In this document: positions 54,073 through 63,326 of the stretch, piece by piece
How the letters are laid out: each line of letters opens with the position of its first letter
Position numbering within the stretch: the first letter of the stretch is position 1
Assembly (NCBI RefSeq): GCF_004786095.1
Contig: NZ_RHPJ01000002.1
Span: forward strand, 806,001-870,000
DNA from: Serinibacter arcticus
GTDB lineage: Bacteria; Actinomycetota; Actinomycetes; Actinomycetales; Beutenbergiaceae
DNA length: 64,000 bases
Direction of reading: 5' to 3'
Made by a program: the position numbers and the translations under genes
Notes under the pieces: generated by a model
The model's input: only the letters and a program-made list of their open reading frames with translations
Told to the model about the DNA's origin: nothing
Databases searched by the model: none

Positions 54073-55254
54073 ATGGTGCGCGCAGCAACCCCCCAGGACA
54101 AGTTCAGCTTCGGTCTGTGGACCGTGGCGTGGGCCGGCAAGGACCAGTTCGGTGACGCGACGCGCGCCGAGCTCGACCCCGGCGCCTACCTCGCGCCGCT
54201 CGCCGAGGCGGGGGCGTGGGGCGTGACGTTCCACGACGACGACGTCGTCCCGTTCGGCTCCAGCGACTCCGAGCGCGAGCGCATCCTGGGCGACTTCAAG
54301 AAGGCGTCCGACGCCGCCGGGCTCGTGATCGAGATGGTCACGACCAACACGTTCAGCCACCCCGTCTTCAAGGACGGCGGCTTCACCGCCAACGACCGCG
54401 CGGTGCGCCGTTTCGGCCTGCGCAAGGTCATCCGCAACGTCGACCTGGCCGCCGAGCTCGGCGCCTCGACGTTCGTCATGTGGGGCGGCCGCGAGGGCGC
54501 CGAGTACGACGGCTCCAAGGACGTCAACGCCTCGCTCGACCGCTACCGCGAGGGCATCGACACCGTCGCCGGGTACATCAAGGAGAAGGGCTACGACCTG
54601 CGCATCGCGCTCGAGCCCAAGCCCAACGAGCCCCGCGGCGACATCTTCCTCCCGACCGTCGGGCACGCGCTCGGCTTCATCGCCGAGCTCGAGCACGGCG
54701 ACATCGTGGGTCTGAACCCGGAGACGGGTCACGAGCAGATGGCCGGCCTGAACTACACGCACGGCATCGCACAGGCGCTGTGGTCGGGCAAGCTCTTCCA
54801 CATCGACCTCAACGGTCAGCGCTCGATCAAGTACGACCAGGACCTCGTGTTCGGTCACGGCGACCTGCTCTCGGCGTTCTTCACGGTCGACCTCGTCGAG
54901 AACGGCTTCCCCAACGGCGGCCCGACCTACGACGGTCCGCGCCACTTCGACTACAAGCCCTCGCGCACGGAGAACTTCGACGGCGTGTGGGCCTCCGCGA
55001 AGGCGAACATCGACACCTACCTGCTGCTGGCCGAGAAGGCCAAGGCCTACCGCGCCGACCCGCGCGTGCAGGAGGCGTTCGAGGCCGCCGGCCTGTTCGA
55101 GGCCGCGAAGCCGACCATCGCCGAGGGTGAGACGCTCGCCGACCTGCTCGCCGACCGCAGCGCGTACGAGGACTTCGACGCGGACGCCTCCGGCGCCCGT
55201 GAGACGAACTACGTGGCCCTGAACCAGCTCGCGCTCGACCACCTCATCGGCTGA
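54073..55254 (+). CDS. xylA: Xylose isomerase
   Basis: 393 aa, the length of class I actinomycete glucose/xylose isomerases. Conserved catalytic and metal segments are present: [28 protein letters not shown] (His base), YVMWGGREG-like [45 protein letters not shown] and [16 protein letters not shown]. Converts D-xylose to D-xylulose. Operon with xylB 11 bp downstream. ATG preceded by GAGG. Confidence 0.97.
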   Translation: MVRAATPQDKFSFGLWTVAWAGKDQFGDATRAELDPGAYLAPLAEAGAWGVTFHDDDVVPFGSSDSERERILGDFKKASDAAGLVIEMVTTNTFSHPVFKDGGFTANDRAVRRFGLRKVIRNVDLAAELGASTFVMWGGREGAEYDGSKDVNASLDRYREGIDTVAGYIKEKGYDLRIALEPKPNEPRGDIFLPTVGHALGFIAELEHGDIVGLNPETGHEQMAGLNYTHGIAQALWSGKLFHIDLNGQRSIKYDQDLVFGHGDLLSAFFTVDLVENGFPNGGPTYDGPRHFDYKPSRTENFDGVWASAKANIDTYLLLAEKAKAYRADPRVQEAFEAAGLFEAAKPTIAEGETLADLLADRSAYEDFDADASGARETNYVALNQLALDHLIG

Positions 55255-55265
55255 GGGGCGCCGTC

Positions 55266-56738
55266 ATGACGCTGGTCGCCGGGATCGACTCCTCCACCCA
55301 GTCCTGCAAGGTCGTCGTGCGCGACGCCGAGACCGGGGCGCTCGTCCGCTCCGGTGCGGCGCCGCACCCGGCCGGCACCGAGGTCGACCCCCGGGCGTGG
55401 TGGGACGCGCTCGGGGTCGCCGTCCGGGAGGCGGGTGGGCTCGAGGACGTCTCGGCGATCAGCGTCGGCGGTCAGCAGCACGGCATGGTCGTGCTGGACG
55501 CGGCGGGTGAGGTGATCCGCCCCGCGCTGCTGTGGAACGACAGCCGCTCGGGCCAGGCCGCGGCCGACCTCGTCTCCGAGCTCGGTGCCGCCGCCTGGGC
55601 GGAGGGGACCGGCACGGTGCCGGTCGCCTCGATCACGGTGACCAAGCTGCGCTGGCTCGCGCGGCACGAGCCCGAGAACGCGGCGCGCGTCGCCGCCGTG
55701 TGCCTGCCGCACGACTACCTCACCTGGCGGCTGAGCGGGTCGACGTCGCTGGACGACCTCGTCACCGACGCGTCCGACGCGTCGGGCACCGGGTACTTCG
55801 ACGGCAGGACCGGCACCTACCGGCGCGATCTCCTCGCCCACGCGTTCGGGCGCGACGACGTCGTGCTGCCGCGCGTCGCCGGGCCGCGCGAGGCCGTGGG
55901 CGTGGCGACGGCGTTCGGTGCCGGTTCCGCGACCGGCCGGCCGGCGCTGCTCGGTCCCGGCGCGGGCGACAACGCCGCCGCGGCGCTCGCGCTCGGCCTC
56001 GGCCCGGGGGACGTCGCGATCTCGCTGGGCACCTCCGGGGTGGTCAGCGCCGTCGTCGCGCAGCCCGTGTCCGACCCGAGCGGCACGGTCGCGGGGTTCT
56101 CCGACGCGACCGGCAACTTCCTCCCCCTCGTTGTGACCGTCAACTGCGCGCAGGTGCTGGACGCGACGCGGCGGGTGCTCGGCGTCGACGTCGACGAGCT
56201 CGCCGCGCTGGCGCTCGCGGCCCCCGCGGGAGCCCAGGGCGTCACGCTCGTGCCCTACCTCCAGGGCGAGCGCACCCCGAACCTGCCCGACGCCACCGGC
56301 GCGATGCACGGCCTCACCCTCGAGACCTGGACCCGCGAGAACGTCGCCCGCGCGGCGTTCGAGGCGATCGTCAGCTCGCTCGCCGTCGGGATCGACGCCG
56401 TGCGCGACCTCGGCCTCGAGGTCGCCTCGATCCGGCTGCTCGGCGGGGCGGCCAAGTCACCTGCGCTGCGCGAGATCGCCCCGAGCGTGCTGGGTCGCGA
56501 CGTCCTGCTGCCGGCCGCGGGGGAGTACGTGGCCGACGGCGCGGCGCGCCAGGCCGCGTGGGTGCTGGCGGCCTCGCGGGACGGCAGCGGCGACGGTCTC
56601 GCGGACCTGCCGGTCTGGGAGACGGCCGGGACCGAGATCGCCTCGGCGCCCGCGGCACCGCACGTGCGCGAGCAGTACGCGCGTGCGGCCACGCAATTCC
56701 TGGACCGCGCGCCGCACGGTGAGGGCGCAGCGGGCTGA
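55266..56738 (+). CDS. xylB: Xylulokinase
   Basis: 490 aa, FGGY fold. N-terminal [19 protein letters not shown] (ATP loop), [21 protein letters not shown] and the C-terminal [11 protein letters not shown] and [15 protein letters not shown] segments are in order. Phosphorylates D-xylulose to enter the pentose phosphate pathway. No xylose transporter accompanies it in this window. Confidence 0.95.
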   Translation: MTLVAGIDSSTQSCKVVVRDAETGALVRSGAAPHPAGTEVDPRAWWDALGVAVREAGGLEDVSAISVGGQQHGMVVLDAAGEVIRPALLWNDSRSGQAAADLVSELGAAAWAEGTGTVPVASITVTKLRWLARHEPENAARVAAVCLPHDYLTWRLSGSTSLDDLVTDASDASGTGYFDGRTGTYRRDLLAHAFGRDDVVLPRVAGPREAVGVATAFGAGSATGRPALLGPGAGDNAAAALALGLGPGDVAISLGTSGVVSAVVAQPVSDPSGTVAGFSDATGNFLPLVVTVNCAQVLDATRRVLGVDVDELAALALAAPAGAQGVTLVPYLQGERTPNLPDATGAMHGLTLETWTRENVARAAFEAIVSSLAVGIDAVRDLGLEVASIRLLGGAAKSPALREIAPSVLGRDVLLPAAGEYVADGAARQAAWVLAASRDGSGDGLADLPVWETAGTEIASAPAAPHVREQYARAATQFLDRAPHGEGAAG

Positions 56739-56783
56739 CGTACCGTGGGCGCAGCCTTCCCGACTGCGCCAGGAGACTTCGCG

Positions 56784-57479
56784 ATGCCCGCTCTGACGAC
56801 CCTCGCCGCCGTGGCGTCCGCCGCCGCTGCGACCGAGACCCACCCCGCCGAGGGGTACGACGGTTTCATCGGCTGGGTCCTCGGCCTCATCGAGACCCTG
56901 GGCGCCGTGGGGGTGGGGCTCGCGGTCCTGCTGGAGACGTTCGTCCCGCCGATCCCGTCCGAGGCGGTGCTGCCCGCGGCCGGCTTCCTCGCCTACGAGG
57001 GGCGGATGAACGGGTGGCTCGCCTGGGTCGCCGCGACGCTGGGTGCGCTCGTGGGTGCCTGGCTCTGGTACGCGATCGGCGCGGCGCTGGGCCGGGACCG
57101 CACCCGACGCCTCGTCGGCCGCATCCCGCTGATGGACCACGCCGACTTCGACCGCGCCGAGGCGTTCTTCCAGCGCTGGGGCGTGCTCGCGGTCCTGCTC
57201 GGTCGGTGCGTCCCGCTCGTGCGCTCGTTCATCTCCATCCCGGCCGGCATCGAGCGGATGCCGTTCTGGACCTTCTCCGCCTACACGGCGCTCGGGTCCG
57301 GCGTCTGGAACGGGATCTGGATCGGGCTCGGCGTCGCGTTCGGTCCGGCGATCAAGCCGGTGCTGGAGGAGTGGAGCGGCGTGCTGTCCAACGCGGTGCT
57401 CGTGGTGATCGCGCTGCTGGTGCTGTGGTTCGTGGTGTCGCGGCTGCGTCGCCGTCGGCGCGAGCGCACCGCCGCCTGA
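56784..57479 (+). CDS. DedA-family membrane protein
   Basis: 231 aa. DedA pattern: LLETFVPPIPSEAVLPAAGFLA, an amphipathic re-entrant part and GRCVPLVRSFISIPAGIERMPFWTF. Family members act as proton-dependent lipid flippases/transporters (undecaprenyl phosphate or phospholipid). ATG 56784 has AGGAG at 8 bp; the longer frame to 56745 begins on a TACCGT element that may be its promoter. Confidence 0.9.
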   Translation: MPALTTLAAVASAAAATETHPAEGYDGFIGWVLGLIETLGAVGVGLAVLLETFVPPIPSEAVLPAAGFLAYEGRMNGWLAWVAATLGALVGAWLWYAIGAALGRDRTRRLVGRIPLMDHADFDRAEAFFQRWGVLAVLLGRCVPLVRSFISIPAGIERMPFWTFSAYTALGSGVWNGIWIGLGVAFGPAIKPVLEEWSGVLSNAVLVVIALLVLWFVVSRLRRRRRERTAA

Positions 57480-57490
57480 CGCGATCGGGG

Positions 57491-57507
57491 CCGGCGACCG
57501 TCGCCGG
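57491..57507. terminator. Short hairpin between convergent dedA and kinase genes
   Basis: A 7-bp GC stem (57491-57497 and 57501-57507) with loop CCG. Confidence 0.45.
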
Positions 57508-57537
57508 GTCGGGGCCGGCAGGCCCGGGTCGGACCGC

Positions 57538-58188
57538 TCAGGCCTGGGCGGTGACGAGCTCCCGCAGCCGGCGCTCGGCCGCCTGCTGCGGCAGCGACTC
57601 GAGGCCGCCCGCGCGCCAGCCGCGCACCATCGCGGGCTCCTGCATCATCAGGGACGTCCCGCGGCGGATCAGTGCGGGGACAGGCTTGCGCGCCTCGCCG
57701 ACGTCGCGCGCGAACCGGCGCACCGCCGTCGTGAATCGCGACTGGTCGAGGTAGTAGGCGCCGGCCAGCACGCCCTCGGCGCGCAGCGGCTCGACGATCT
57801 CGGCCGCGAAGATCCCCTCGGCCACGACGGCGGGGGCACCCGTGATGTCGGTCGTCTCGAGGCCGGTGCGGCGCGAGGTCGGGATGTCGTAGGTCGGCAG
57901 CTCGAGGCGATCGGCCCGGCACGCCTGCAGCAGCGCGGCGACGGCGGCGGGCGCGTCCCACGTGAGCGGCGAGTCCCAGTCGACGATGCCGTGGCGGCGC
58001 GGGAGGCCGGGGTGGTCGAAGTCGCGGTAGAAGTCGTCGAGCCGCACGACGGGAACGCCGAGGCGGTGGGCGATCGAGCTTTTGCCGCTCCCCGAGGCCC
58101 CCGCCAGGACGATCACGCGGCGCAGGGGCCTGCGGGCGTCGTCCGGAAGGTCGAAGAGGGCCTCGTCGGACGGATTCTCCTGCGGCAC
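57538..58188 (-). CDS. Uridine kinase-like P-loop kinase
   Basis: 216 aa. Walker A GASGSGKSS (about 30-38) is followed by VVRLDDFYRDFDHPGLPRRH, the substrate-binding Asp segment of uridine kinase/PRK-type enzymes. WDSPLTWD and VVAEGIFAAEIV follow as in that family. Substrate uncertain. Starts at GTG 58188; a TAAACT -10 element lies 6 bp upstream (leaderless). Confidence 0.82.
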   Translation of the reverse strand: MPQENPSDEALFDLPDDARRPLRRVIVLAGASGSGKSSIAHRLGVPVVRLDDFYRDFDHPGLPRRHGIVDWDSPLTWDAPAAVAALLQACRADRLELPTYDIPTSRRTGLETTDITGAPAVVAEGIFAAEIVEPLRAEGVLAGAYYLDQSRFTTAVRRFARDVGEARKPVPALIRRGTSLMMQEPAMVRGWRAGGLESLPQQAAERRLRELVTAQA

Positions 58189-58194
58189 CCGGCG

Positions 58195-58200
58195 AGTTTA
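58195..58200 (-). promoter_or_regulatory. -10 element of a leaderless promoter (kinase gene)
   Basis: TAAACT, then a 6-bp spacer, then GTG at 58188. Confidence 0.5.
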
Positions 58201-58322
58201 CCGGCCGGGGTGCGGACGCTCGGCGCCGATGCTTGCGCGGGTGGCGTGGGCTCGCCCATAGTGAGCGCGGCCACACGCGCCGGCCGCACCGGTCGGCGGA
58301 CCGGACTGCGAGAGGGCGAGAC

Positions 58323-58679
58323 GTGAGCGAGCAGAGCTTCTTCGACAAGCTGAAGGACAGGGCGGAGGAGGTCGCGGACAAGCTCGGCGACGTCGCCGAG
58401 AACGCCGCGGAGAAGGCCGAGGCCGCGTTCCACGACGCCCGCGAGAAGGCCGGCCCGGCCCTCGAGAACGCGCGCGAGAAGGCGGGCGACCTCCTGGGGA
58501 CGGCGAAGGAGCGGGCCGGGGACGTCGTGGCGGACGTGAAGGACCGGTTCGACGGCGACAGCGCGCCCGAGGGCGCCGCCCCCACCCACCCGGTCAACCC
58601 GGTGGCGCCCGTGACACCGGTCGACGTGCCGCCGACCACGCCCCCGACGCCGCCGACCACCCCGACCCCGGGGGTCTGA
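58323..58679 (+). CDS. Helical Ala/Lys/Glu repeat protein with Pro-rich tail
   Basis: 118 aa. Residues 1-78 form a long charged helix made of 11-residue-like units (KDRAEEVADKLGDVAENAAE, NAREKAGDLLGTAKERAGDV), similar to CsbD or LEA-type stress proteins. The last 35 residues are Pro/Thr/Val (PVAPVTPVDVPPTTPPTPPT). Soluble. A function in desiccation or envelope stress is a guess from composition. Confidence 0.7.
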   Translation: MSEQSFFDKLKDRAEEVADKLGDVAENAAEKAEAAFHDAREKAGPALENAREKAGDLLGTAKERAGDVVADVKDRFDGDSAPEGAAPTHPVNPVAPVTPVDVPPTTPPTPPTTPTPGV

Positions 58680-58697
58680 CCCGCCCGCCGGGCACCC

Positions 58698-58766
58698 CCC
58701 CGGCCGACAATGCGCATGGCTGCTCCATCGACGCGATAGAGCAGCCATGCGCATTGTCGGCCGGGG
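58698..58766. terminator. Perfect 28-bp inverted repeat between convergent genes
   Basis: Arms 58698-58725 and 58739-58766 are exactly complementary. Inside the 13-nt loop ATCG/CGAT pairs again, so the hairpin reaches 32 pairs with one mismatch. The arms contain ACAATGCGCATGG, AT-richer than the surroundings. Bidirectional terminator by position. Confidence 0.75.
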
Positions 58767-58799
58767 ATGAGGGCCGGGGTGAGTGCCGGGGCGGGGGCC

Positions 58800-59642
58800 T
58801 CAGGCCGGGTGGGCCGTGCCGGAGCCGTGGGTGCGGCCCGGACGGTCCGTGCGGGAGTCGCGCACGAGGGCGACGACGCCGGAGACCGCCACGACCGCGG
58901 CGGCCGTGATCGCACCGATCACCGCGGCGCGGGAGTCGGGGCCGTCCGTGAGGCGGCCGACGGCGATCCACGCCAGCCCCCACGTGGCGGCGAGCGTGGC
59001 GCCGACGGCGAGCGCCCGGCGTCGGGCCAGGAGCGCGACGCCCGCGCAGATCGCGGCCGCGACGGCGAGCACGACGATGATCCAGACCGGCTCGGGCAGG
59101 AAGCCCAGGTCGATGCTGGAGGAGGTCAGGACCGTCGTGACGTTGGCGACCGTGGCGACGCACACCCAGCCGAGGTAGAGGCCGATGGTGCCGCCCAGGA
59201 CGATCGCGTCGAGGCGCGGTGCCGGGGGCAGCGTGCGCAGCTTGACGAGGCAGACCGCGAGGACCCCCACGAGCAGCGCGATGACCGGCACGGTGAGGCC
59301 GAGCAGGCCCACCTGCGCCGCGCAGATCCACGCGGCGTTGAGGATCATGCTGGCCAGGATCCACCAGCCGAGCGCGCGGTAGTGGGGGGAGGCCGCGCGC
59401 GAGGGCAGGGCGTGCAGGACCGCCGTGACGATCAGGGCGACATAGATGACGCTCCAGATCGAGAACGCACCCGTCCCGGGGGCCAGCGGCGTCGCCGTCG
59501 CGGACAGCGCGCCGCTGGAGGCGTTCTGGATCGCGTCACCGCCGAACGCACCCGAACCCCACGCCGCGGCCGCGATGGCGCCCGCGCCACCGACCACGAG
59601 CGCGAGCTGGCGGACCCTGTCTGCTGTCGTTGCCTGTGCCAT
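58800..59642 (-). CDS. TspO/MBR-like tryptophan-rich sensory protein
   Basis: 280 aa, about eight membrane helices. The TspO-like core includes FSIWSVIYVALIVTAVLHAL, GWWILASMILNAAWICAA and GLYLGWVCVATVANVTTVL. This group is longer than classical five-helix TspO. Proposed ligands in the family are tetrapyrroles; role here unknown. ATG has GGAGG upstream. It lies 64 bp after kdgK. Confidence 0.8.
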   Translation of the reverse strand: MAQATTADRVRQLALVVGGAGAIAAAAWGSGAFGGDAIQNASSGALSATATPLAPGTGAFSIWSVIYVALIVTAVLHALPSRAASPHYRALGWWILASMILNAAWICAAQVGLLGLTVPVIALLVGVLAVCLVKLRTLPPAPRLDAIVLGGTIGLYLGWVCVATVANVTTVLTSSSIDLGFLPEPVWIIVVLAVAAAICAGVALLARRRALAVGATLAATWGLAWIAVGRLTDGPDSRAAVIGAITAAAVVAVSGVVALVRDSRTDRPGRTHGSGTAHPA

Positions 59643-59706
59643 GCCTCCATCGTCGCGCGGGTGGCCGGGGATGGCGAGAGTTCCGGCGTCTCGCGCCGGC
59701 CCGACC

Positions 59707-60813
59707 TCAGCGGTCGACGCGCGCCGACCCGCCCCCGGCGAGCTTGAGCACCTCGGCCTTGCTGACCATCGTGGTGTCGCCGGGCGTGGTCATCGCCAGG
59801 GCGCCGTGCGCGGCACCGTAGTTGACCGCCGTCGTCAGGTCCTGACCGTCCAGCAGCCCGTAGATGAGACCGGAGGCGAACGAGTCGCCGCCACCCACGC
59901 GGTCCAGGATCTCCAGCCCCGCGCGGTGCGTCGCCTCGACGACGCCGGTCTCCTTCGACCAGGCCAGCGCGCCCCAGTCGTTGATCGTGGCGCTGTGGAC
60001 GGTGCGCAGCGTGGTGCCGATGACCTTGAAGTTCGGGTACGCGGCCGCCGCCGTCTCGATCATCTCCTTGAAGGAGTCCGTCTCGAGGTGGGCGAGGTTC
60101 TCGTCCACGCCACCGACCTCGAAGCCGAGCGAGGCGGTGAAGTCCTCCTCGTTGCCGATCATGACGTCGATGTACGGCGCGATCTCCCTGTTGACCTCCT
60201 GGGCCTTGGCCTGGCCGCCGATCGACCTCCACAGCGATGGCCGGTAGTTGAGGTCGTAGGAGACGACCGTGCCGTACTCCTTGGCCTTCCTGACCGCGGT
60301 GAGGACCGTCTCGGCGGAGGTCTCCGACAGCGCGGCGTAGATGCCGCCGGTGTGCAGCCAGCGCACGCCGTACTCGCCGAACAGCCTGTCCCAGTCCACG
60401 TCCTGCGCCCGGAGCTGGGAGGCGGCGGTGAGTCCGCGGTCGGAGACGCCGACGGCGCCGCGCACGCCGAAGCCGCGCTCGGTGAAGTTGAGGCCGTTGC
60501 GCACGGTGCGGCCGATGCCGTCGTAGGGCACCCACCGCACGAACTCGGTGTCCAGGCCCCCGGTGAGGATGAGGTCCTCCACCAGGCGCCCGATCTCGTT
60601 GTCGGCCAGCGCCGTCACGACGGCGCCGCGCAGGCCGAACGCCCGGCGCAGACCGCGCGAGACGTTGTACTCCCCGCCGCCCTCCGAGGCGCGGAACGAG
60701 CGGGCGGTGCGGATGCGACCCTCGCCCGGGTCGAGGCGCAGCATGACCTCGCCGAGCGAGACGGCGTCGTAGCGGCACTCGGAGGCGGGGCGGATCTCGA
60801 GGGTGGTGCTCAC
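59707..60813 (-). CDS. kdgK: PfkB-family 2-keto-3-deoxygluconate kinase
   Basis: 368 aa, ribokinase fold. N-terminal SLGEVMLRLDPGEGRIRTA and SEGGGEYNVSRGLRR, and the C-terminal active site DRVGGGDSFASGLIYGL with the base Asp. Phosphorylates KDG to KDPG, the substrate of the aldolase encoded just upstream (35-bp gap). GTG 60813 has AGGAG 6 bp before it; the longer frame is rejected. Confidence 0.9.
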   Translation of the reverse strand: MSTTLEIRPASECRYDAVSLGEVMLRLDPGEGRIRTARSFRASEGGGEYNVSRGLRRAFGLRGAVVTALADNEIGRLVEDLILTGGLDTEFVRWVPYDGIGRTVRNGLNFTERGFGVRGAVGVSDRGLTAASQLRAQDVDWDRLFGEYGVRWLHTGGIYAALSETSAETVLTAVRKAKEYGTVVSYDLNYRPSLWRSIGGQAKAQEVNREIAPYIDVMIGNEEDFTASLGFEVGGVDENLAHLETDSFKEMIETAAAAYPNFKVIGTTLRTVHSATINDWGALAWSKETGVVEATHRAGLEILDRVGGGDSFASGLIYGLLDGQDLTTAVNYGAAHGALAMTTPGDTTMVSKAEVLKLAGGGSARVDR

Positions 60814-60848
60814 GGGGGCTCCTGGGGGGTCTGTCGGAGGTGTGGGGG

Positions 60849-61496
60849 TCAGGCCGACGCCGCGGCGGGACGCAGCGAGCGCGCGAGCTCGACCGCCGTC
60901 GTCGTGAGGTCGGTGATGGTGGCGAAAGCGTGCGCGGCGACCGTGGCGGCCGGGACCATCCACGAGCCGCCGACGGCGACGACGCTCGGCAGGGCGAGGT
61001 AGTCGCCCAGGTTGGCGGGGCCGACGCCGCCGGTCGGGACGAACTGAACGCCGCCGAACGGGGCCGACAGTGCCACGATGGCGGGCGCGCCGCCCGACGT
61101 GCCGGCGGGGAAGAACTTCATCGTGGTCAGACCGAGCTCGAGCGCCGCCTGGATCTCGGTGGCGGTGACGGCACCGGGCAGGACCGCGATGCCGTGCTCC
61201 TGGCAGCGCTCGATCACCGCGCGGCTCGTGCCGGGGGAGACGACGTACTGCGCGCCGGCGGCCACGGCCGTGTCGACCTGCGCCGGGGTGAGCACCGTGC
61301 CGGCACCCACGAGGATGTCGCCGCGGTCCGCCATCGCGCGGATCGAGTCGGCGGCGGCCGGGGTGCGGAAGGTGACCTCCGCGACCGGGAGGCCGCCGGC
61401 GACGAGGGCGCCGGCCAGGCCGTCGGCGTCGGCGGCGTCGTGCAGGACCACCACCGGCACGAGGGTGGCGGCGGCGAGCTGGGAGAGGACGTCCAC
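60849..61496 (-). CDS. eda: KDPG/KHG aldolase
   Basis: 215 aa, class I aldolase barrel. Active-site Glu in PVAEVTFRTPAA, GAGTVLTPAQVD and the Schiff-base Lys in LTTMKFFPAGTSGG are present. Splits KDPG into pyruvate and glyceraldehyde 3-phosphate. With kdgK it ends uronate or Entner-Doudoroff catabolism. GTG start with GGAG upstream. Confidence 0.93.
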   Translation of the reverse strand: MDVLSQLAAATLVPVVVLHDAADADGLAGALVAGGLPVAEVTFRTPAAADSIRAMADRGDILVGAGTVLTPAQVDTAVAAGAQYVVSPGTSRAVIERCQEHGIAVLPGAVTATEIQAALELGLTTMKFFPAGTSGGAPAIVALSAPFGGVQFVPTGGVGPANLGDYLALPSVVAVGGSWMVPAATVAAHAFATITDLTTTAVELARSLRPAAASA

Positions 61497-61621
61497 GGTG
61501 ACTCCAGATGGGGTGGGTTGCGGGCAGTGCCGACGAGCAGCGGTCGACCTCGCGTGCCGCGGTGGGGGCGGCGAACGATGGCGAAGCGCCCGGGTCGCCG
61601 CGGTCGATGCGGTGGGCGGCT

Positions 61622-61676
61622 GACTGTCACGTCCGGCCTGGTCCCGGCGGTGCGAACCGGATCGGACGTGACAGTC
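61622..61676. repeat. 14-bp perfect inverted repeat between livF and eda
   Basis: GACTGTCACGTCCG at 61622-61635 is repeated in inverse at 61663-61676, 27 bp apart. It lies in a 278-bp gap without genes, downstream of livF and upstream of eda. It could be a terminator or a regulator site for eda-kdgK. Confidence 0.6.
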
Positions 61677-61774
61677 GCGCGGTCGGACGGACGGGGCGTG
61701 ACCCTCACCGGGCCGCCTCGTCCAGCCATCCGCCCGCCGGCGGAAGACCGGCCGTCGGCGGGAGGGGGAGCGTG

Positions 61775-62569
61775 TCAGGCGGGGGTCTTCGCCTCGCCCG
61801 GTCGGCCACCGAGGTAGAGCTCCGACAGCTGCGGGTCGGCGAGCAGCTCGGGTGCCGGTCCGGTGATGTGCACGCGACCGAGGTCGAGGACGCAGCCGAT
61901 GTCCGCCGTCTCCAGCGCGCGCCGCGCGTTCTGCTCCACGAGGAGGACGGCGACGCCGGCGTCGCGCATCCGCACGACCTGCTCGAAGACCTTGGTGGTC
62001 GTCTTCGGGTCGAGACCCATCGAGGGCTCGTCGAGCAGCACGACCTTCGGGCTGACCATGAGCGAGCGAGCGAACTCCACCTGCTTCTGCTGGCCGCCCG
62101 AGAGCAGGCCGGCCAGCTGCTTCCAGCGCTCCCCGACGATCGGGAACAGGTTCTGCACGAACGTGACGCGCTCGGCGATGACCGCCTTGTCGCGCAGCGT
62201 GTACGCGCCGAGCATGACGTTCTCCTGGACCGACATCTCGCGGAACACGCTGTGCCCCTGCAGGACGTGGGCGAGGCCCGAGGTCAGCATCTGCTGCGGG
62301 CCCTGTCCGGTGACGTCCGCACCGCCCACGAGGATCTTCCCCGAGGCCGGCTTGAGCAGGCCGCTGGCGACCTTGAGGACCGTGGACTTGCCGGCGCCGT
62401 TCGGTCCGACGAGGCAGACCACCGTGGAGGCGGGGACCCGGATGGTCAGGCCGCGCAGGACCATCGCGGCCCTGCCGTAACCGGCCTGGACGTCGTCGAG
62501 GACGAGCAGGTCGCCGTCGGGCTTCGCGGCGTTCGCCGTGCTTGTCTGGGGTGAGGTGTCAGACGCCAA
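61775..62569 (-). CDS. livF: Branched-chain amino acid-type ABC transporter ATPase LivF
   Basis: 264 aa. Walker A GPNGAGKST, signature LSGGQQKQVEFARSL, Walker B VVLLDEPSMGLDP and H-loop VEQNARRAL are intact. LivF types work with LivG as the ATPase pair. The start appears to be TTG 62569, 11 bp inside livG, with GGAGG 7 bp before it; no other in-frame start precedes the ABC core. Confidence 0.92.
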   Translation of the reverse strand: MASDTSPQTSTANAAKPDGDLLVLDDVQAGYGRAAMVLRGLTIRVPASTVVCLVGPNGAGKSTVLKVASGLLKPASGKILVGGADVTGQGPQQMLTSGLAHVLQGHSVFREMSVQENVMLGAYTLRDKAVIAERVTFVQNLFPIVGERWKQLAGLLSGGQQKQVEFARSLMVSPKVVLLDEPSMGLDPKTTTKVFEQVVRMRDAGVAVLLVEQNARRALETADIGCVLDLGRVHITGPAPELLADPQLSELYLGGRPGEAKTPA

Positions 62570-63326
62570 GGTAGGCCTCCAGGACGCGAGGGTCGGACTG
62601 GACGATGTCGGGTGTGCCCTCGGCGATCGGGCGCCCGCGGTCGAACACGATGACGTGGTGGCTGAGGCTCATCACGAGATCCATGTTGTGCTCGACGATG
62701 AGGAAGGTCGTGCCCTCCGCGTTGAGCTCCTGCACGAGCGAGCCGATCCGCCCGATGAGGGAGGGGTTCACGCCACCGGCGGGCTCGTCGAGCATGATCG
62801 TGTCCGGATCGCCCATGAGCACGCCCGCCAGCTCGAGCAGCTTCTGCTGACCGTAGGACAGGTCGCGCGCCTCGGCGTTCTCGAGGTGGTCGATGCCCAC
62901 CCTGACCAGGAGCTGGCGCGCCTTGGTGACCTCCGCCTCGGTGCGGGCGGGAGCCAGCAGGCTCCGGATGCCCGTCCGACGGACGGCGACCAGCACGTTG
63001 TCGAGCACGCTCATCCTGGGGAAGATCCGGCACAGCTGGAAGCTGCGCCCGATCCCCGCGTGGGCGATGGCGTGCGGGGCCTTGCCCGTGATGTCGCGAT
63101 CCTTGAACGTGACCGTGCCCGAGTCGGGCTTGATCATGCCGGTGACGCAGTTGAAGAACGTCGTCTTGCCCGAACCGTTCGGTCCGATGAGGGCGTTGAT
63201 CTTGCCCTCGTGGAACGTGACGTCGGCGCCGTCGACGGCGCGCACGCCGCCGAAGACCTTCGTCAGTCCCCGGGTGCTGAGGTTCGAGACGGTGGTGGTG
63301 GCGCCGCTGGCTGCCGTGGCGGTCAT
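62559..63326 (-). CDS. livG: Branched-chain amino acid-type ABC transporter ATPase LivG
   Basis: 255 aa. Walker A GPNGSGKTTFFNCVTG, LSYGQQKLLELAGVLMG as signature, IMLDEPAGGVNP and VEHNMDLVMSL are typical of LivG, whose signature often reads LSYGxQ. ATG overlaps the livM stop by 4 bp. Confidence 0.94.
   Translation of the reverse strand: MTATAASGATTTVSNLSTRGLTKVFGGVRAVDGADVTFHEGKINALIGPNGSGKTTFFNCVTGMIKPDSGTVTFKDRDITGKAPHAIAHAGIGRSFQLCRIFPRMSVLDNVLVAVRRTGIRSLLAPARTEAEVTKARQLLVRVGIDHLENAEARDLSYGQQKLLELAGVLMGDPDTIMLDEPAGGVNPSLIGRIGSLVQELNAEGTTFLIVEHNMDLVMSLSHHVIVFDRGRPIAEGTPDIVQSDPRVLEAYLGV

Noticed and set aside
54016-55242. Upstream part of a 790-codon minus frame that continues xylR through the xylA region
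   Set aside because: It is antisense to xylA and lies beyond every plausible xylR start; only 52870-53997 is real.
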